A stretch of 23,507 bases of DNA from Bacteroidia bacterium (GCA_026391235.1 JAPLDV010000676.1:1-23507), one strand, 5' to 3'. Positions 1-9,500 are shown, numbered from the stretch's first letter. The notes: generated from the sequence alone by a model not told the origin. Translations and numbers: made by a program.

Positions 1-1089
1 ATGAATATACCGGGCTTCGTTCAGGGATTTATTCTCTCCCATCACAAGGACGGACGGTTTGATATAATCCTTTATGAATGAGGTGGTTTGGCCCATAAAA
101 CCTTTAATGATTTGGGTATGGTCCTGACAAAGCATGGTCGGGATCGGATCCCATTTTGCAGAATAATCGAATAGGGTAAAATAGTCCTGGTTTTGGGCAA
201 TGCGGCGTGATTCGGTGGCATCGATAGTAGAGAACTCATACTTGAGCGGATCGTCGATGAGTTTAAAATTCTGGAAGGCAAGTGTTTGAACAAAGTCGAG
301 CTTTTGATTAGCCTCCGGGTCGATCGTGTCGCCATCATAAATCTGGGCGCAGATATCTACATTTTGTGCAGCAAGAGCGATATCAAAGGAATCAGCACCT
401 GAGCACATCGCGAACAGGAATCCTCCTTCGGCCACATAGCTTTTGATGGTCATGGCGACGTAAAGTTTCATTTTCGAGACTTTGCTGAAACCATATTTTG
501 TGGCCATGGCCTCATTATCGGCAACCTGTTTCTGATACCAGATCATGTGGTTGAAAGTTTTATAGAACCGGCCGTACTGTCCGGTAAAGTCTTCATGGTG
601 GAGGTGCAGCCAATCGTAATTTTTCAGTTTGCCTTCGATAATTTCACCATCGTAAATCTGGTCAAAAGGAATTTCGGCATAATCGAGGGCCATGATTACG
701 GCATCATCCCAGGGTTGCTTATCGACCGGTGCATAAACGGCGATTTTCGGGGCTTTCTCCATTTTGATTACATCCATATTGATATCAGGCCGGGCAATCT
801 CATCAAGGATCTGAAGGCGCGAAGCATCGGCAATGATTTCGGTCCTGATTCCACGGAGGATACATTCCTGCTGGATTTCGTCGGAGTAAGGGATCAGAAA
901 GCTGCCGCCGCGGTAATTCAAAAGCCATTCGAGCGTATTTCCTTTCTGCAGGGCCCAATAAGCGATCCCGTATGCTTTGAGGTGATTAGTCTGGTTGTTA
1001 TCCATAGGCACGAGCAGATAGGCTCCATGGCTGGATATCGGCAGGAGAAAGAGCAAAATCAGGAAGGTAATTATAGATTTAGTCCTCAT
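1..1089 (-). CDS. Secreted protein of the Bacteroidota 'asparagine synthetase B'-labelled family (3' end beyond window)
   Basis: The frame is open from an ATG at 1089 to the left edge, giving 363 codons with no stop, so the C-terminus is missing. Residues 1-22 form a signal peptide (MRTKSI, a hydrophobic run, then ISSHGA), so the protein is probably exported. The body is soluble, with a recognisable stretch at 158-174 (YDWLHLHHEDFTGQYGR) and a glycine/serine turn at 222-234 (GGFLFAMCSGADS). I recall this family from Bacteroidota genomes, where it is often named asparagine synthetase B. I see neither an N-terminal Cys-2 glutaminase nor a clear SGGxDS PP-loop, so that name should not be read as a function. 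The start lies 4 bases after the dnaB stop, suggesting cotranscription. An opposite-strand open frame at 547-1155 is a shadow. The gene call is firm; the function is unknown. Confidence 0.85.
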   Translation of the reverse strand, partial: MRTKSIITFLILLFLLPISSHGAYLLVPMDNNQTNHLKAYGIAYWALQKGNTLEWLLNYRGGSFLIPYSDEIQQECILRGIRTEIIADASRLQILDEIARPDINMDVIKMEKAPKIAVYAPVDKQPWDDAVIMALDYAEIPFDQIYDGEIIEGKLKNYDWLHLHHEDFTGQYGRFYKTFNHMIWYQKQVADNEAMATKYGFSKVSKMKLYVAMTIKSYVAEGGFLFAMCSGADSFDIALAAQNVDICAQIYDGDTIDPEANQKLDFVQTLAFQNFKLIDDPLKYEFSTIDATESRRIAQNQDYFTLFDYSAKWDPIPTMLCQDHTQIIKGFMGQTTSFIKDYIKPSVLVMGENKSLNEARYIH

Positions 1090-1093
1090 AATT

Positions 1094-2587
1094 CTAGAAA
1101 GCATCCGGATATTCCGGTGGTTGATTGGGGCGGTTCATTCTGGACTCGAACTTGACTGATGAATTATCGATATCGTCGTAAACCGGTATGCCGAAGTCCT
1201 CATCAAGTTCGGTGAATTTGGCCTGTTCAGCGCGGAAGCGGAGTTGGATATCACCCACTGATCCGTTACGGTGTTTAGCGATAATGATTTCAGCCAGGCC
1301 GATGGTAGAGCGTCCGTCCTTATCCTCAGTAAGGCCATATTTTTCAGGACGGTGGATAAAGATGACGATATCGGCATCCTGTTCGATGGCACCGGATTCA
1401 CGCAGGTCGGAAAGTTGCGGGCGCTTGTCACCAGAGCGGAGTTCAACCGAGCGGTTCAGCTGCGACAGGGCAATGATCGGGATATCCAGTTCCTTGGCAA
1501 TTGCCTTGAGTGATCGGGAGATACTGCTGACCTCCTGTTCGCGGTTACCCTGGCTATCCGGTGGACCGCTCATCAGCTGAAGATAATCGACCACGAGCAG
1601 TTCGATTTTATGTTCCAGTTTCAGCCTCCGGGCTTTGGCACGGAGTTCAAAAACGGAAATTGCCGGGGTATCATCAATAAAAATAGGGGCCTTGAGAAGG
1701 CTTTTCAGCTTAATCTCCAGCTGTTCCCATTCAAATTTCTGAAGGTGACCGTTCCTGATTTTCTCGGCGGCCAGTTCGGTTTCACTGACGATAAGCCGGT
1801 TAACCAACGAAAGGCTCGACATTTCAAGTGAAAATACGGCAACCGGTTTGTTGTGATCGACAGCCATGTTACGGGCCATGGAAAGCATGAAAGCGGTTTT
1901 TCCCATGGATGGGCGGGCTGCAATAATAATTAGGTCGGCAGGTTGCCAGCCTGAGGTAATGCGGTCGAGCCTGGTGAATCCCGAGGGAACACCGCTCAAA
2001 CCAGCTTCTTTGGAGGACAGCTCTTCCATCCGCTTCAAAGCTCTGTCAATCAGTATATCTATCCGAAGAGTCTCTTTTTTGATGTTGGTGAATGCGACTT
2101 CAAAGAGTTCACTTTCTGCGAAATCGAGGAGTTCATCAACGTCCTGAGTGGAATCGAACGCCCTTTCCTGGATATCTGACGAAACCCTGATCAATTCACG
2201 CTGGATATATTTTTGTGCAACGATGCGGGCATGGAATTCAACGTGGGCAGCCGATGCAACCTTAGTTGTAAGCTGGGTAAGGAAATACGGGCCTCCAACA
2301 ATATCCAGCTTGCCCTGTTTTTTTAGCTCTTCAGTTACCGTGAGGAGGTCGATTGGTTGAAGGTTCATGGATAAAGCCCTGACCGACTCAAAAATAATCC
2401 GGTGGGTATCCTTGTAAAAGCTGTCGGGTTTCAGTATGTCGATCACAGAGATGATCGCATCTTTTTCCAGCATGATGGCTCCAAGAACGGCTTCTTCCAG
2501 TTCTATCGCCTGTGGAGGGATTTTTCCGAGGTCCTGCATGATTTCCTGGACCCGCCTGTTGGTATCAATATTTTTCTTCTGAGCCAT
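1094..2587 (-). CDS. dnaB: Replicative DNA helicase DnaB
   Basis: This is the hexameric 5'-3' helicase that opens the replication fork and recruits primase. The 497 residues cover the full family length. An N-terminal helical domain occupies about 20-125 (IPPQAIELEEAVLGAIMLE), then a linker and a RecA-like ATPase. Walker A is ARPSMGKT at 224-231. Walker B is LLVVDYLQLM at 330-339. The sensor and arginine-finger segment spans about 371-415 (IIALSQLNRSVE, LRESGAIEQDAD). No intein interrupts the motifs, although DnaB is a frequent intein host. The start MAQKKN is the first ATG of the frame and faces ispE across a 94-base divergent gap. The secreted-protein gene begins 4 bases after its stop. Identification is essentially certain. 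Confidence 0.98.
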   Translation of the reverse strand: MAQKKNIDTNRRVQEIMQDLGKIPPQAIELEEAVLGAIMLEKDAIISVIDILKPDSFYKDTHRIIFESVRALSMNLQPIDLLTVTEELKKQGKLDIVGGPYFLTQLTTKVASAAHVEFHARIVAQKYIQRELIRVSSDIQERAFDSTQDVDELLDFAESELFEVAFTNIKKETLRIDILIDRALKRMEELSSKEAGLSGVPSGFTRLDRITSGWQPADLIIIAARPSMGKTAFMLSMARNMAVDHNKPVAVFSLEMSSLSLVNRLIVSETELAAEKIRNGHLQKFEWEQLEIKLKSLLKAPIFIDDTPAISVFELRAKARRLKLEHKIELLVVDYLQLMSGPPDSQGNREQEVSSISRSLKAIAKELDIPIIALSQLNRSVELRSGDKRPQLSDLRESGAIEQDADIVIFIHRPEKYGLTEDKDGRSTIGLAEIIIAKHRNGSVGDIQLRFRAEQAKFTELDEDFGIPVYDDIDNSSVKFESRMNRPNQPPEYPDAF

Positions 2588-2608
2588 TCAATCTATAGTT
2601 TGGGGGAA

Positions 2609-2616
2609 CAAAGATG
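2609..2616 (-). promoter_or_regulatory. Possible Bacteroidota -7 element for dnaB
   Basis: On the minus strand these bases read CATCTTTG, one mismatch from the Bacteroidota -7 consensus TAnnTTTG. They lie 21 bases before the dnaB ATG. Upstream there is only a T-run near the -33 position, with no clear TTG. The call rests on sequence resemblance only. Confidence 0.3.
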
Positions 2617-2681
2617 ATCTGAAAATTAATTAAAAAAACCATTACTTTCGGCTTTGTTGATAAATCTGAAACTGCTAGATC

Positions 2682-3503
2682 ATGATAGTTTTTCCGTGCG
2701 CCAAAATCAATTTGGGATTGTATGTAACAGGCAAGCGAGATGATGGTTACCACAATATTGAGACTTTTTTTTACCCGATTGGTTTTTCCGATATTCTGGA
2801 AGTGGTTCCGGATCGGGATAGCCGGCCGGGTATTATTGACCTTACTCTTTCCGGATTAAAGGTAGAGGGATCTGAAGCTACCAATCTCGTCATCAAGGCT
2901 TACCGGATGCTTAATGAACAGTTCGGTTTGCCGGGGGTAAAGTCGTATCTTCATAAATGCATCCCAACCGGTGCCGGTTTGGGGGGAGGGTCGTCGGATG
3001 GGGCATCTATGCTGCTGATATTAAATAGGATTTTTGACCTAAATCTCCCCGACACTGATCTTTTCGGTTTAGCGTTCAAGCTAGGCAGCGATTGCCCATT
3101 CTTTATTAGTCCGGAGCCCTCCTTCGCACGGGGCCGTGGTGAGCAATTGTCGCCGGCACATATATCACTTAGAGGATTTTACATCTTGCTCTTCTATGCA
3201 GGAAAAGGGATATCCACTGCCGAAGCTTACAAGTGTGTGACGGTAATGAAACCAGTTGTGCCGTTTAAAAAGGTTGAAAAGTTACCGGTTGCCGGTTGGA
3301 AGGATCTTGTGCGAAATGTATTTGAGCCCTTTGCATTTGAGCAATTGCCAATTTCAAAATACATCAAAGAAGAGTTGTATCGTGCGGGGGCCATTTATGC
3401 CAGCATGACCGGCAGCGGGTCGGCAGTTTATGGCCTTTTCGACCACGAGGTTGAGATTCCGGAGGGGATATCAGACTATTTCATCTGGAAAGAGTCCTTT
3501 TGA
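2682..3503 (+). CDS. ispE: 4-diphosphocytidyl-2-C-methyl-D-erythritol kinase
   Basis: IspE phosphorylates the 2-hydroxyl of CDP-methylerythritol with ATP, a middle step of the MEP isoprenoid pathway in the cytoplasm. The 273 residues fit the family length. The N-terminal substrate segment AKINLGLYVTGKRDDGYH (7-24) includes the conserved Lys8. The GHMP-kinase phosphate loop is PTGAGLGGGSSDGAS at 95-109. GSDCPFF at 135-141 carries the probable catalytic Asp137. The C-terminal GHMP motif MTGSGSAVYGLF is near 245-256. The start at MIVFPCAKINLG leaves no room for an upstream extension and matches family N-termini. It is divergent from dnaB and convergent with the biotin carrier gene, with 21 bases between stops, so it appears monocistronic. 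Confidence 0.97.
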   Translation: MIVFPCAKINLGLYVTGKRDDGYHNIETFFYPIGFSDILEVVPDRDSRPGIIDLTLSGLKVEGSEATNLVIKAYRMLNEQFGLPGVKSYLHKCIPTGAGLGGGSSDGASMLLILNRIFDLNLPDTDLFGLAFKLGSDCPFFISPEPSFARGRGEQLSPAHISLRGFYILLFYAGKGISTAEAYKCVTVMKPVVPFKKVEKLPVAGWKDLVRNVFEPFAFEQLPISKYIKEELYRAGAIYASMTGSGSAVYGLFDHEVEIPEGISDYFIWKESF

Positions 3504-3524
3504 TACTATTCTCCGTGGTTTTTC

Positions 3525-3947
3525 TTATTTCTTCTTTCCGAGTCGTTTCGATTTTTTTGACTCTTTTGGCGGCTTCGGTGTTTTTGACTGAGATTTTTCC
3601 AAAAGTTTTTTAAATATTGATCCCGATTCACTCAACTCAAGAAGGAGCTGATTTTTAGTTACTATCTGACCTTCAGCTATATGTATTTTTTTAACTTTAC
3701 CCGAGATTGAGGCGTAAACTTTATTCTTCATTTTCATTGCCTCCAGTATAAAGAGGCATTTGGATGGATTGACCTGCTGGCCTTCCCTGACCATAATCTT
3801 CAGCATGGTTCCGGGAATTTGGGCGGTAATTTTGGTCAGATCCTCCGGTTCGTAAGGTTTATGCTTACGGAATTTATCGGTAAGCATTGTTTTAAAGTTG
3901 GTCCCCTCATAAGAGAAGATATCCAGATCTTTTTCGTCGATGTCCAT
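3525..3947 (-). CDS. Biotin carboxyl carrier protein of an acyl-CoA carboxylase/decarboxylase
   Basis: This protein carries the biotin that shuttles CO2 between the two half-reactions of a biotin-dependent carboxylase or decarboxylase. The biotinyl domain spans about 40-107, from TAQIPGTMLKIMVREGQQV to VTKNQLLLEL. The biotinylation motif EAMKM is at 69-73, with Lys72 as the acceptor. Residues 1-35 form a short N-terminal segment. After the biotinyl domain comes an unusual 33-residue tail rich in Lys, Ser and Pro (SKTPKPPKESKK, ending LGKKK). The gene begins 20 bases after the carboxyltransferase stop, so the two form an operon and are probable partners. No biotin carboxylase or membrane decarboxylase gene is adjacent. 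The final subunit assignment (propionyl-CoA carboxylase versus methylmalonyl-CoA decarboxylase) cannot be made from this gene. Confidence 0.93.
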   Translation of the reverse strand: MDIDEKDLDIFSYEGTNFKTMLTDKFRKHKPYEPEDLTKITAQIPGTMLKIMVREGQQVNPSKCLFILEAMKMKNKVYASISGKVKKIHIAEGQIVTKNQLLLELSESGSIFKKLLEKSQSKTPKPPKESKKSKRLGKKK

Positions 3948-3967
3948 ATTCTGAGCGTTAAACCAGA

Positions 3968-5512
3968 TTAAAGTGGTATGCAGCCGTGTTTGCGTTGCGA
4001 ACGAGGAACGTCTTTTGTTTCGAGTACTTCCAGTGCATGAAGCAAAAATTTACGGGTTTCACTTGGTTCAATGACAGCATCGACATACCCTTTGGCGGCG
4101 GCGACGTATGGATTAGCAAACTTATCTTTGTATTCCTTGATTTTCTGTTTGCGCATCTTCTCGGGATCTTCTGCCGTGGTAATTTCTTTTCGGAAAATGA
4201 TATTGGCGGCACCTTCCGGCCCCATTACGGCAATTTCGGCCGACGGCCAGGCGAAAACGTTATCCGCATTGAGGTGACGGCTGTTCATGGCAATGTATCC
4301 TCCGCCATAGGCTTTTCTCAGGATTACCGTAATTCTTGGCACTGTGGCTTCGCTATAGGCATAGAGGACTTTAGCGCCGTGACGGATAACTCCGGCATGT
4401 TCCTGGTCGACACCGGGAAGATATCCGGGAAGGTCGACGAGGGTGATCAGCGGAATGTTGAATGCATCGCAGAAACGGATAAACCGCGCAGCTTTATCGG
4501 AAGAATCGACATCAAGAACACCGGCGAGGTAGATGGGCTGGTTGGCGACAAATCCAATGGTTTGGCCGTTCATCCGGCCAAAGCCGATCACAATGTTTTG
4601 AGCAAACATCTCTTGAATTTCGAAAAACTCCGAGCCATCGGCAATGGCCCGGATTACATTCCGTACATCATATGGCTGTTTAGGGTCGACCGGAACAATA
4701 TCGTCGATTCTAAATGAGTTTTTGGGGTTCCTTGGTCTTAAGCGCTTGGCTTTCTGAGAGTTGTTCCACGGGATATAGGAGATCAGGGTTTTGATCTGTT
4801 CGAAGCATTCCTGTTCACTTTTAGCAAAGAAATGGGCATTACCGGTAACGGTGCTGTGAATTTTAGCCCCGCCCAGTTCTTCCATCGAAATTTCTTCACC
4901 CAGAACTGTTTTAATGACTTCGGGACCGGTGATAAACATTTTAGATATTTTATCTACCACGAACACAAAGTCGGTAAGGGCAGGGGAGTAAACTGCCCCC
5001 CCAGCGCATGGGCCGAGGATGACGGATATCTGAGGTATTACGCCTGAAGCCAGAGTGTTTCTGTAGAAGATTTCGCCATATCCGGCCAGGGAATTTACGC
5101 CTTCCTGAACCCGGGCGCCACCAGAATCGTTGATACCGATCAGCGGAATTTTGAGTTTCAACGCATGATCCATGATTTTGGTGATTTTCCTTGCATGCAT
5201 CAAACCGAGTGATCCTCCTGCAACGGTGAAATCCTGGGCAAAAATACAAAGGGGAGATCCGTAAATTTTACCAGTTCCGGTTATAACTCCATCCCCGGGA
5301 AGTTCTTTCTTTTCCATGTCAAAATCCCGACCTTCATGTTGGGCGAACAGGTCGTATTCCTGGAATGAATCATCATCGAGAAGGCCGATCACCCTTTCAC
5401 GGGCAGTCATTTTTCCCATTGCCTGCTGTTTTCTGATAGCGGTTTCCCCACCACCCTGAAGGACTTGTTCCCTCCGTTCAACTAATTCCCGGGTTTTACG
5501 TTTTAATGACAT
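3968..5512 (-). CDS. Acyl-CoA carboxylase carboxyltransferase subunit (PccB/MmdA family)
   Basis: This is the carboxyltransferase that moves a carboxyl group between biotin and an acyl-CoA, probably propionyl-/methylmalonyl-CoA. The 514 residues contain both crotonase-like halves. The N-terminal half has SGGARVQEG at 130-138 and GPCAGGAVYSPAL at 167-179, which build the oxyanion and CoA site. The C-terminal half has LPGYLPGVDQEHAGVI (361-376) and RKAYGGGYIAMNS (399-411), then AWPSAEIAVMGPEGA. Ile407 sits where actinobacterial acetyl- and propionyl-specific enzymes differ (Ile versus Asp), but this is not decisive, because decarboxylase homologues can also carry Ile. The start is MSLKRKTRELVERR. 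It is followed 20 bases later by the biotin carrier gene. A 243-codon opposite-strand frame at 3986-4717 is a shadow. Confidence 0.96.
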   Translation of the reverse strand: MSLKRKTRELVERREQVLQGGGETAIRKQQAMGKMTARERVIGLLDDDSFQEYDLFAQHEGRDFDMEKKELPGDGVITGTGKIYGSPLCIFAQDFTVAGGSLGLMHARKITKIMDHALKLKIPLIGINDSGGARVQEGVNSLAGYGEIFYRNTLASGVIPQISVILGPCAGGAVYSPALTDFVFVVDKISKMFITGPEVIKTVLGEEISMEELGGAKIHSTVTGNAHFFAKSEQECFEQIKTLISYIPWNNSQKAKRLRPRNPKNSFRIDDIVPVDPKQPYDVRNVIRAIADGSEFFEIQEMFAQNIVIGFGRMNGQTIGFVANQPIYLAGVLDVDSSDKAARFIRFCDAFNIPLITLVDLPGYLPGVDQEHAGVIRHGAKVLYAYSEATVPRITVILRKAYGGGYIAMNSRHLNADNVFAWPSAEIAVMGPEGAANIIFRKEITTAEDPEKMRKQKIKEYKDKFANPYVAAAKGYVDAVIEPSETRKFLLHALEVLETKDVPRSQRKHGCIPL

Positions 5513-5596
5513 AGGGATATAGGTTTATTTATCACACTTTACCGGATACAAGATTACGAAAAAAATTGATTAGCGGAAAGCTTTGCTGCAGGGCAT

Positions 5597-5624
5597 AAAA
5601 AAACCCCGGGTTTACGGGGTTTTT
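5597..5624 (-). terminator. Intrinsic terminator downstream of the FKBP lipoprotein gene
   Basis: A perfect 10-bp inverted repeat, AAAAACCCCG (5599-5608) and CGGGGTTTTT (5615-5624), encloses a 6-base loop. On the minus strand the stem is followed by a T-tract and lies 21 bases past the isomerase stop. The symmetric A/T flanks would also let it act on the plus strand. It separates the isomerase gene from the carboxylase operon. Confidence 0.88.
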
Positions 5625-5645
5625 AAATATTGATACAAGGGTCAA

Positions 5646-6374
5646 TTACTTAACGGGTTGTTGAACTTTTACCGGAAGGATTTCCAGCAGTTCCACTTCG
5701 AAGATAAGGGTTGCATTCGGAGCGATTCCGCTTCCCTGCGGGGGCCTGGCGCCGTAAGCCAGATTGCCGGGAATATAAAACTTAAATTTGGAACCTACTG
5801 GCATCAGCTGAACGCCTTCGGTCCAACCAGGGATAACATTGCTGAGAAGAAATTCAACAGGCGTACCTCGTTCCACGGAACTATCGAAAACTTTGCCGTC
5901 GATGGTGGTTCCATGGTAATGAACCTTAACCGTACTGGTTGCTGTTGGTTTCGGGCCGGTACCTTGGCGCATAACTTCATATTGCAGGCCTGATGGGGTG
6001 GTTGTGACACCGGTTTTTTTACCGTTCTCGGCTAACCAGGTCTGTCCTTCGGAAAGTGAGGAAGCAGCTTTTTTCTCCATCAGGTTGCCGAAATAGGCCT
6101 GGAGGATCGGACCTGATGCCTCTTCAGTTATCAGTGGTTTTTCATTGGCATAAACATCCTGAAATGCTTTTGCAAATGCCTGAAGGTTAATTTCATCCAT
6201 TCCATTTTTTTTCACGCTGCTGGCAATGTTTACACCCAGGGCATAACTGGCTGTATCAGCAGGGGTAGCTAATGTTACCGCACCGATTTTCAGTGTTGAG
6301 TTTTTCATTTGTCCGCATGATGTTACGGTCACAAGGGCTAAGATCAATAACCCGACCAACGATTTTGTTTTCAT
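5646..6374 (-). CDS. FKBP-type peptidyl-prolyl cis-trans isomerase, FkpA-like lipoprotein
   Basis: This is an envelope prolyl isomerase/chaperone. Residues 1-20 form a lipoprotein signal peptide ([10 protein letters not shown], hydrophobic run, TVTSC), with Cys20 as the probable lipidated residue. The residues after it, GQMKNS, are not an obvious Bacteroidota surface-export signal, so a periplasm-facing anchor is more likely. An FkpA-type N-terminal dimerisation domain covers about 37-118 ([30 protein letters not shown]). The FKBP catalytic domain covers about 135-233, with [33 protein letters not shown] and [13 protein letters not shown]. The length, 242 residues, is normal for FkpA-like proteins. 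A strong terminator follows. The gene appears monocistronic, because the next upstream gene ends in its own terminator. Confidence 0.95.
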   Translation of the reverse strand: MKTKSLVGLLILALVTVTSCGQMKNSTLKIGAVTLATPADTASYALGVNIASSVKKNGMDEINLQAFAKAFQDVYANEKPLITEEASGPILQAYFGNLMEKKAASSLSEGQTWLAENGKKTGVTTTPSGLQYEVMRQGTGPKPTATSTVKVHYHGTTIDGKVFDSSVERGTPVEFLLSNVIPGWTEGVQLMPVGSKFKFYIPGNLAYGARPPQGSGIAPNATLIFEVELLEILPVKVQQPVK

Positions 6375-6497
6375 TCGTAAATAATTATGTAATTGATATC
6401 AAATTAATAGTGTACTCATGGAGCCCTCAATCATTTTCATTGTCATTTGAGAAACTGAGTTCGTGAGGGGTTCATTCTGATTCAAATTTATTTTGCG

Positions 6498-6505
6498 CAA
6501 AGGTA
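6498..6505 (-). promoter_or_regulatory. Possible -7 element (TACCTTTG) for the FKBP gene
   Basis: The minus strand reads TACCTTTG, an exact match to TAnnTTTG. It lies 123 bases before the isomerase ATG and just after the terminator of the upstream gene. No good -33 element lies 18-21 bases upstream of it. A second candidate, TAAATTTG, is at 6483-6490. The assignment is tentative. Confidence 0.3.
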
Positions 6506-6521
6506 ACGGATTGTGTCAAAT

Positions 6522-6550
6522 AAAAAAGGGGGGGCGGGAACCCCTTTTTT
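6522..6550 (-). terminator. Intrinsic terminator of the first Asp-box protein gene
   Basis: AAAAAAGGGG (6522-6531) pairs with CCCCTTTTTT (6541-6550) around a 9-base loop. On the minus strand the stem starts within the TAA stop codon of the Asp-box gene and ends in a run of T. Stem and tail are typical of a factor-independent terminator. Confidence 0.8.
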
Positions 6551-9500
6551 TACCAGGACATTTTCGTGTAAGGTTTGTCTTTGAACGGAGAAATCGATGA
6601 TTTTGAAATTGTTTCTTTATAGGCTGGCCAGGTGGTTGTAAAGAAAAGGTCAACCTGATCGAGCATTTTTTTCAATTCTTTTTCAGCAAGTTCAACGGTA
6701 GTTTTCTGTGTGGCCGATAGGGCATCGAAACCATCGGAGGCAGATGAAAGGGCACCTGTGACCTGTGACCGCAAATTATATGGTGCCGGACTGGCTCGCT
6801 GAGTTTCTGTTGGGCGTTCAGGGGATATCCTGCTCGTCAAAGCTGTAAGCGTATCTTTGATAGTGTTGGTTTCCTGCCGGAGGGTTCGGATCTCTTCCGA
6901 TCTTCCCGTTGGTAATTCTTTGATGATCAAATCGATTGCGTCCTGCGCCTGCTTTATGAGTTCCATCGCAGCAGTCAGTTTATCCACCTTTTTCTGAAAT
7001 GCAAGGACAAATTCCTTGCGGGCGACGAGGTCGCTCATTTTGTAAGATACTCTCGGATCGATCTGTACTTCGATCCAGGTAGAATCTGATTGACCGGCGT
7101 AGCTGTATTTAACCATATATTTTCCCGGGAAGACCGACATACCACCGGGTTCCTGGCCTCCCCGTTCCTGAGTTGAGCCCGGCTGCCGGAATCCTTTTTC
7201 ATCCAATCGCCAGGAGGCTTTATTGATGCCTGCGGCCGGGTAATCCTGCAGGGTCCTTATTTTTTCGCCGGATGCATTAAATATCTCAATCTGCACAGGT
7301 TCCACATTTCTGGAGGCATCACCGCCACGCATACCAAATCTTCCGCCACCGAAACCACCGGATCTTCCACCACCACCTCCTCCGCCAGGGCGTGCGCCCG
7401 CGGTGGTTTGGGCGGTTGACTGATCCGATTCAGCCGGCGGCTCGCGTTTGATCGGTTCTTTAACGGAATAGGTAAGAATCCCTGAAAGCGATTTGGTTTG
7501 TCCGGAGAAATATCCGTTCCCGGCGCTGTAAACGCCTGCCTGACTTTTAGATCCTATATGATAGGCAACCGGAGAAGAAAATGCAGTTATCTTATTGTCC
7601 AACAAAGATATGCCTTGTTTTGCAATTTGTCGCAGCGGCCGGATATCGTCGATGATATAAACTGAACGGCCAAAAGTTGCGATGATAAGATCATTCTCGC
7701 GCGGATGAATTTTCAGGTCCATGGTTGAAACTGTTGGGAAGCCTCGGGTCCATTTGGTCCAGGTAACACCATAATCGATACTGACATACAATCCATATTC
7801 GGTTCCAAGGAAAATCAGGTTGGGCTCAACAGGATCCTGGATTACACTCAGGCAATATCCGGAAACTTTGGTGTCATCGATCATGCGAGTCCAGGTTTTG
7901 CCATAGTTTTTGGTATAAAACAGATAAGATCCGAAGTCATTCTGGCGATAGTTGTTGACCACTACAAAGGCTTCACCGGGATTGTGGTTTGAGACATGGA
8001 TCTGCGGGATCCAGGCATTTTTCGGAAATCCTTTAATATTTCCGGCGAGATTGGTCCAGGTAGCACCTCCATCGCGGGTGAGCTGGAGGTTGCCATCATC
8101 GGTCCCGATCCAGATCTCATCTTTCAGGAGCGGACTTGGGGAAATAGCGATGATTGTACAGTGGGTTTCGGCACCGGTAATATCATAAGTTAATCCGCCG
8201 GTTCGATTTTGTTTGAGTTTTGCTGTATCGTTGGTAGTCAGATCCGGTGAAATAAGGGTCCAGCTGTCGCCACGATCCGGGCTTTTATGAAGGAACTGGC
8301 TGGCGAAGTAGATTGTTGTTTTCTCAAATGGATCATGAGCGATTTCCGCGTTCCAGTTAAACCTAAGCTTTGTTCCTTCGGGGTGTATAGGCTGAATATC
8401 TTTGCTGTCGCCCGTTTCCCTGTCGAATCTGCCAACACTGCCGCTCTGCGACATAGCATATCCGAAGCGGTTATTTGAGCTATCAACCATCATATCGAAG
8501 CCATCACCGCCCATAACGGTTTGCCAGTGATAATACTGGATGCCGCCGCGCTGCAGAACGTTGCTGGGTCCGTACCACGAGCCGTTATCCTGCAAGCCTC
8601 CATATACATTGTAAGGAAAATCCAGATCCCAGTTGATGTGGTAAAACTGACCGAGCGGCAGGTTGGTCACATACCTCCAGGTAACACCCCGGTCCTGGGA
8701 TATTGCCAGTCCGCCATCATTACCATCTATCAGGAAATTATTATTCCGGGGGTTGATATACCAGGCATGGTGATCGGGGTGAAGTCCGCGCGTAGACATA
8801 TTTTCGAAAGTTAATCCTCCGTCCTCGGTTTTGGAAACGCCAGAGAACAAGTTATATACCCGGTCGGGATCCATTGGGTCGGCGTGAATTTCGTGATAGT
8901 AGAATGGCCGGTTGCTCACATTTTGATCGGTCATTTTTGACCAGGACTGACCTCCGTCGTCGGAGCGATAAAGCGCGTTTTTCGCACATTCAATCAGTGC
9001 ATAAATCCTTTTATTGTTGCTTTTCGGGATTGCCAGGCCAATACGGCCGATTTCTCCTTTGGGTATCCCTTCCTTCTCGGTTAGTTTTTTCCAGTTTTTC
9101 CCGCCGTCCCAGGTAATATATAAACCTGATCCCGGACCGCCTGATTTCAGGAACCATGGCCAGCGCTGATGTTCCCACATGCCAACCACCAGTTTATTAG
9201 GGTTAACGGGGTCCATGACCATATCGCCAACGCCGGATAATTCATTGGTAAACAGGATTTGTTTCCAGGTTTCACCCCCGTCGGTTGTTTTGTAGACACC
9301 ACGCTCGGGGTGGGGACCCCAGGGAGAACCGATTGCGCCAACGTAAACGATATCAGGGTTGGTTGGATCGATAATGATCCGGTGTATATTCCGGGTTTTT
9401 TCGAGGCCTTTGAGCTCCCAGGTTTTACCTCCATCGATTGAGCGATAGACGCCAAAGCCCGAATTCAGGCTGTTCCGGGGATTGCCCTCACCGGTTCCAG

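Noticed and set aside
547..1155. 202-codon open frame on the plus strand
   Set aside because: It lies opposite the secreted-protein gene, which has a signal peptide and coherent domains. The plus-strand translation has no recognisable features and extends into the dnaB 3' end.
1600..2000. Possible intein or insertion in dnaB
   Set aside because: The motifs run continuously and the total length, 497 residues, is normal.
3986..4717. 243-codon open frame on the plus strand
   Set aside because: It is fully antisense to the carboxyltransferase gene, whose motifs are unambiguous. It is a shadow of that gene's codon use.
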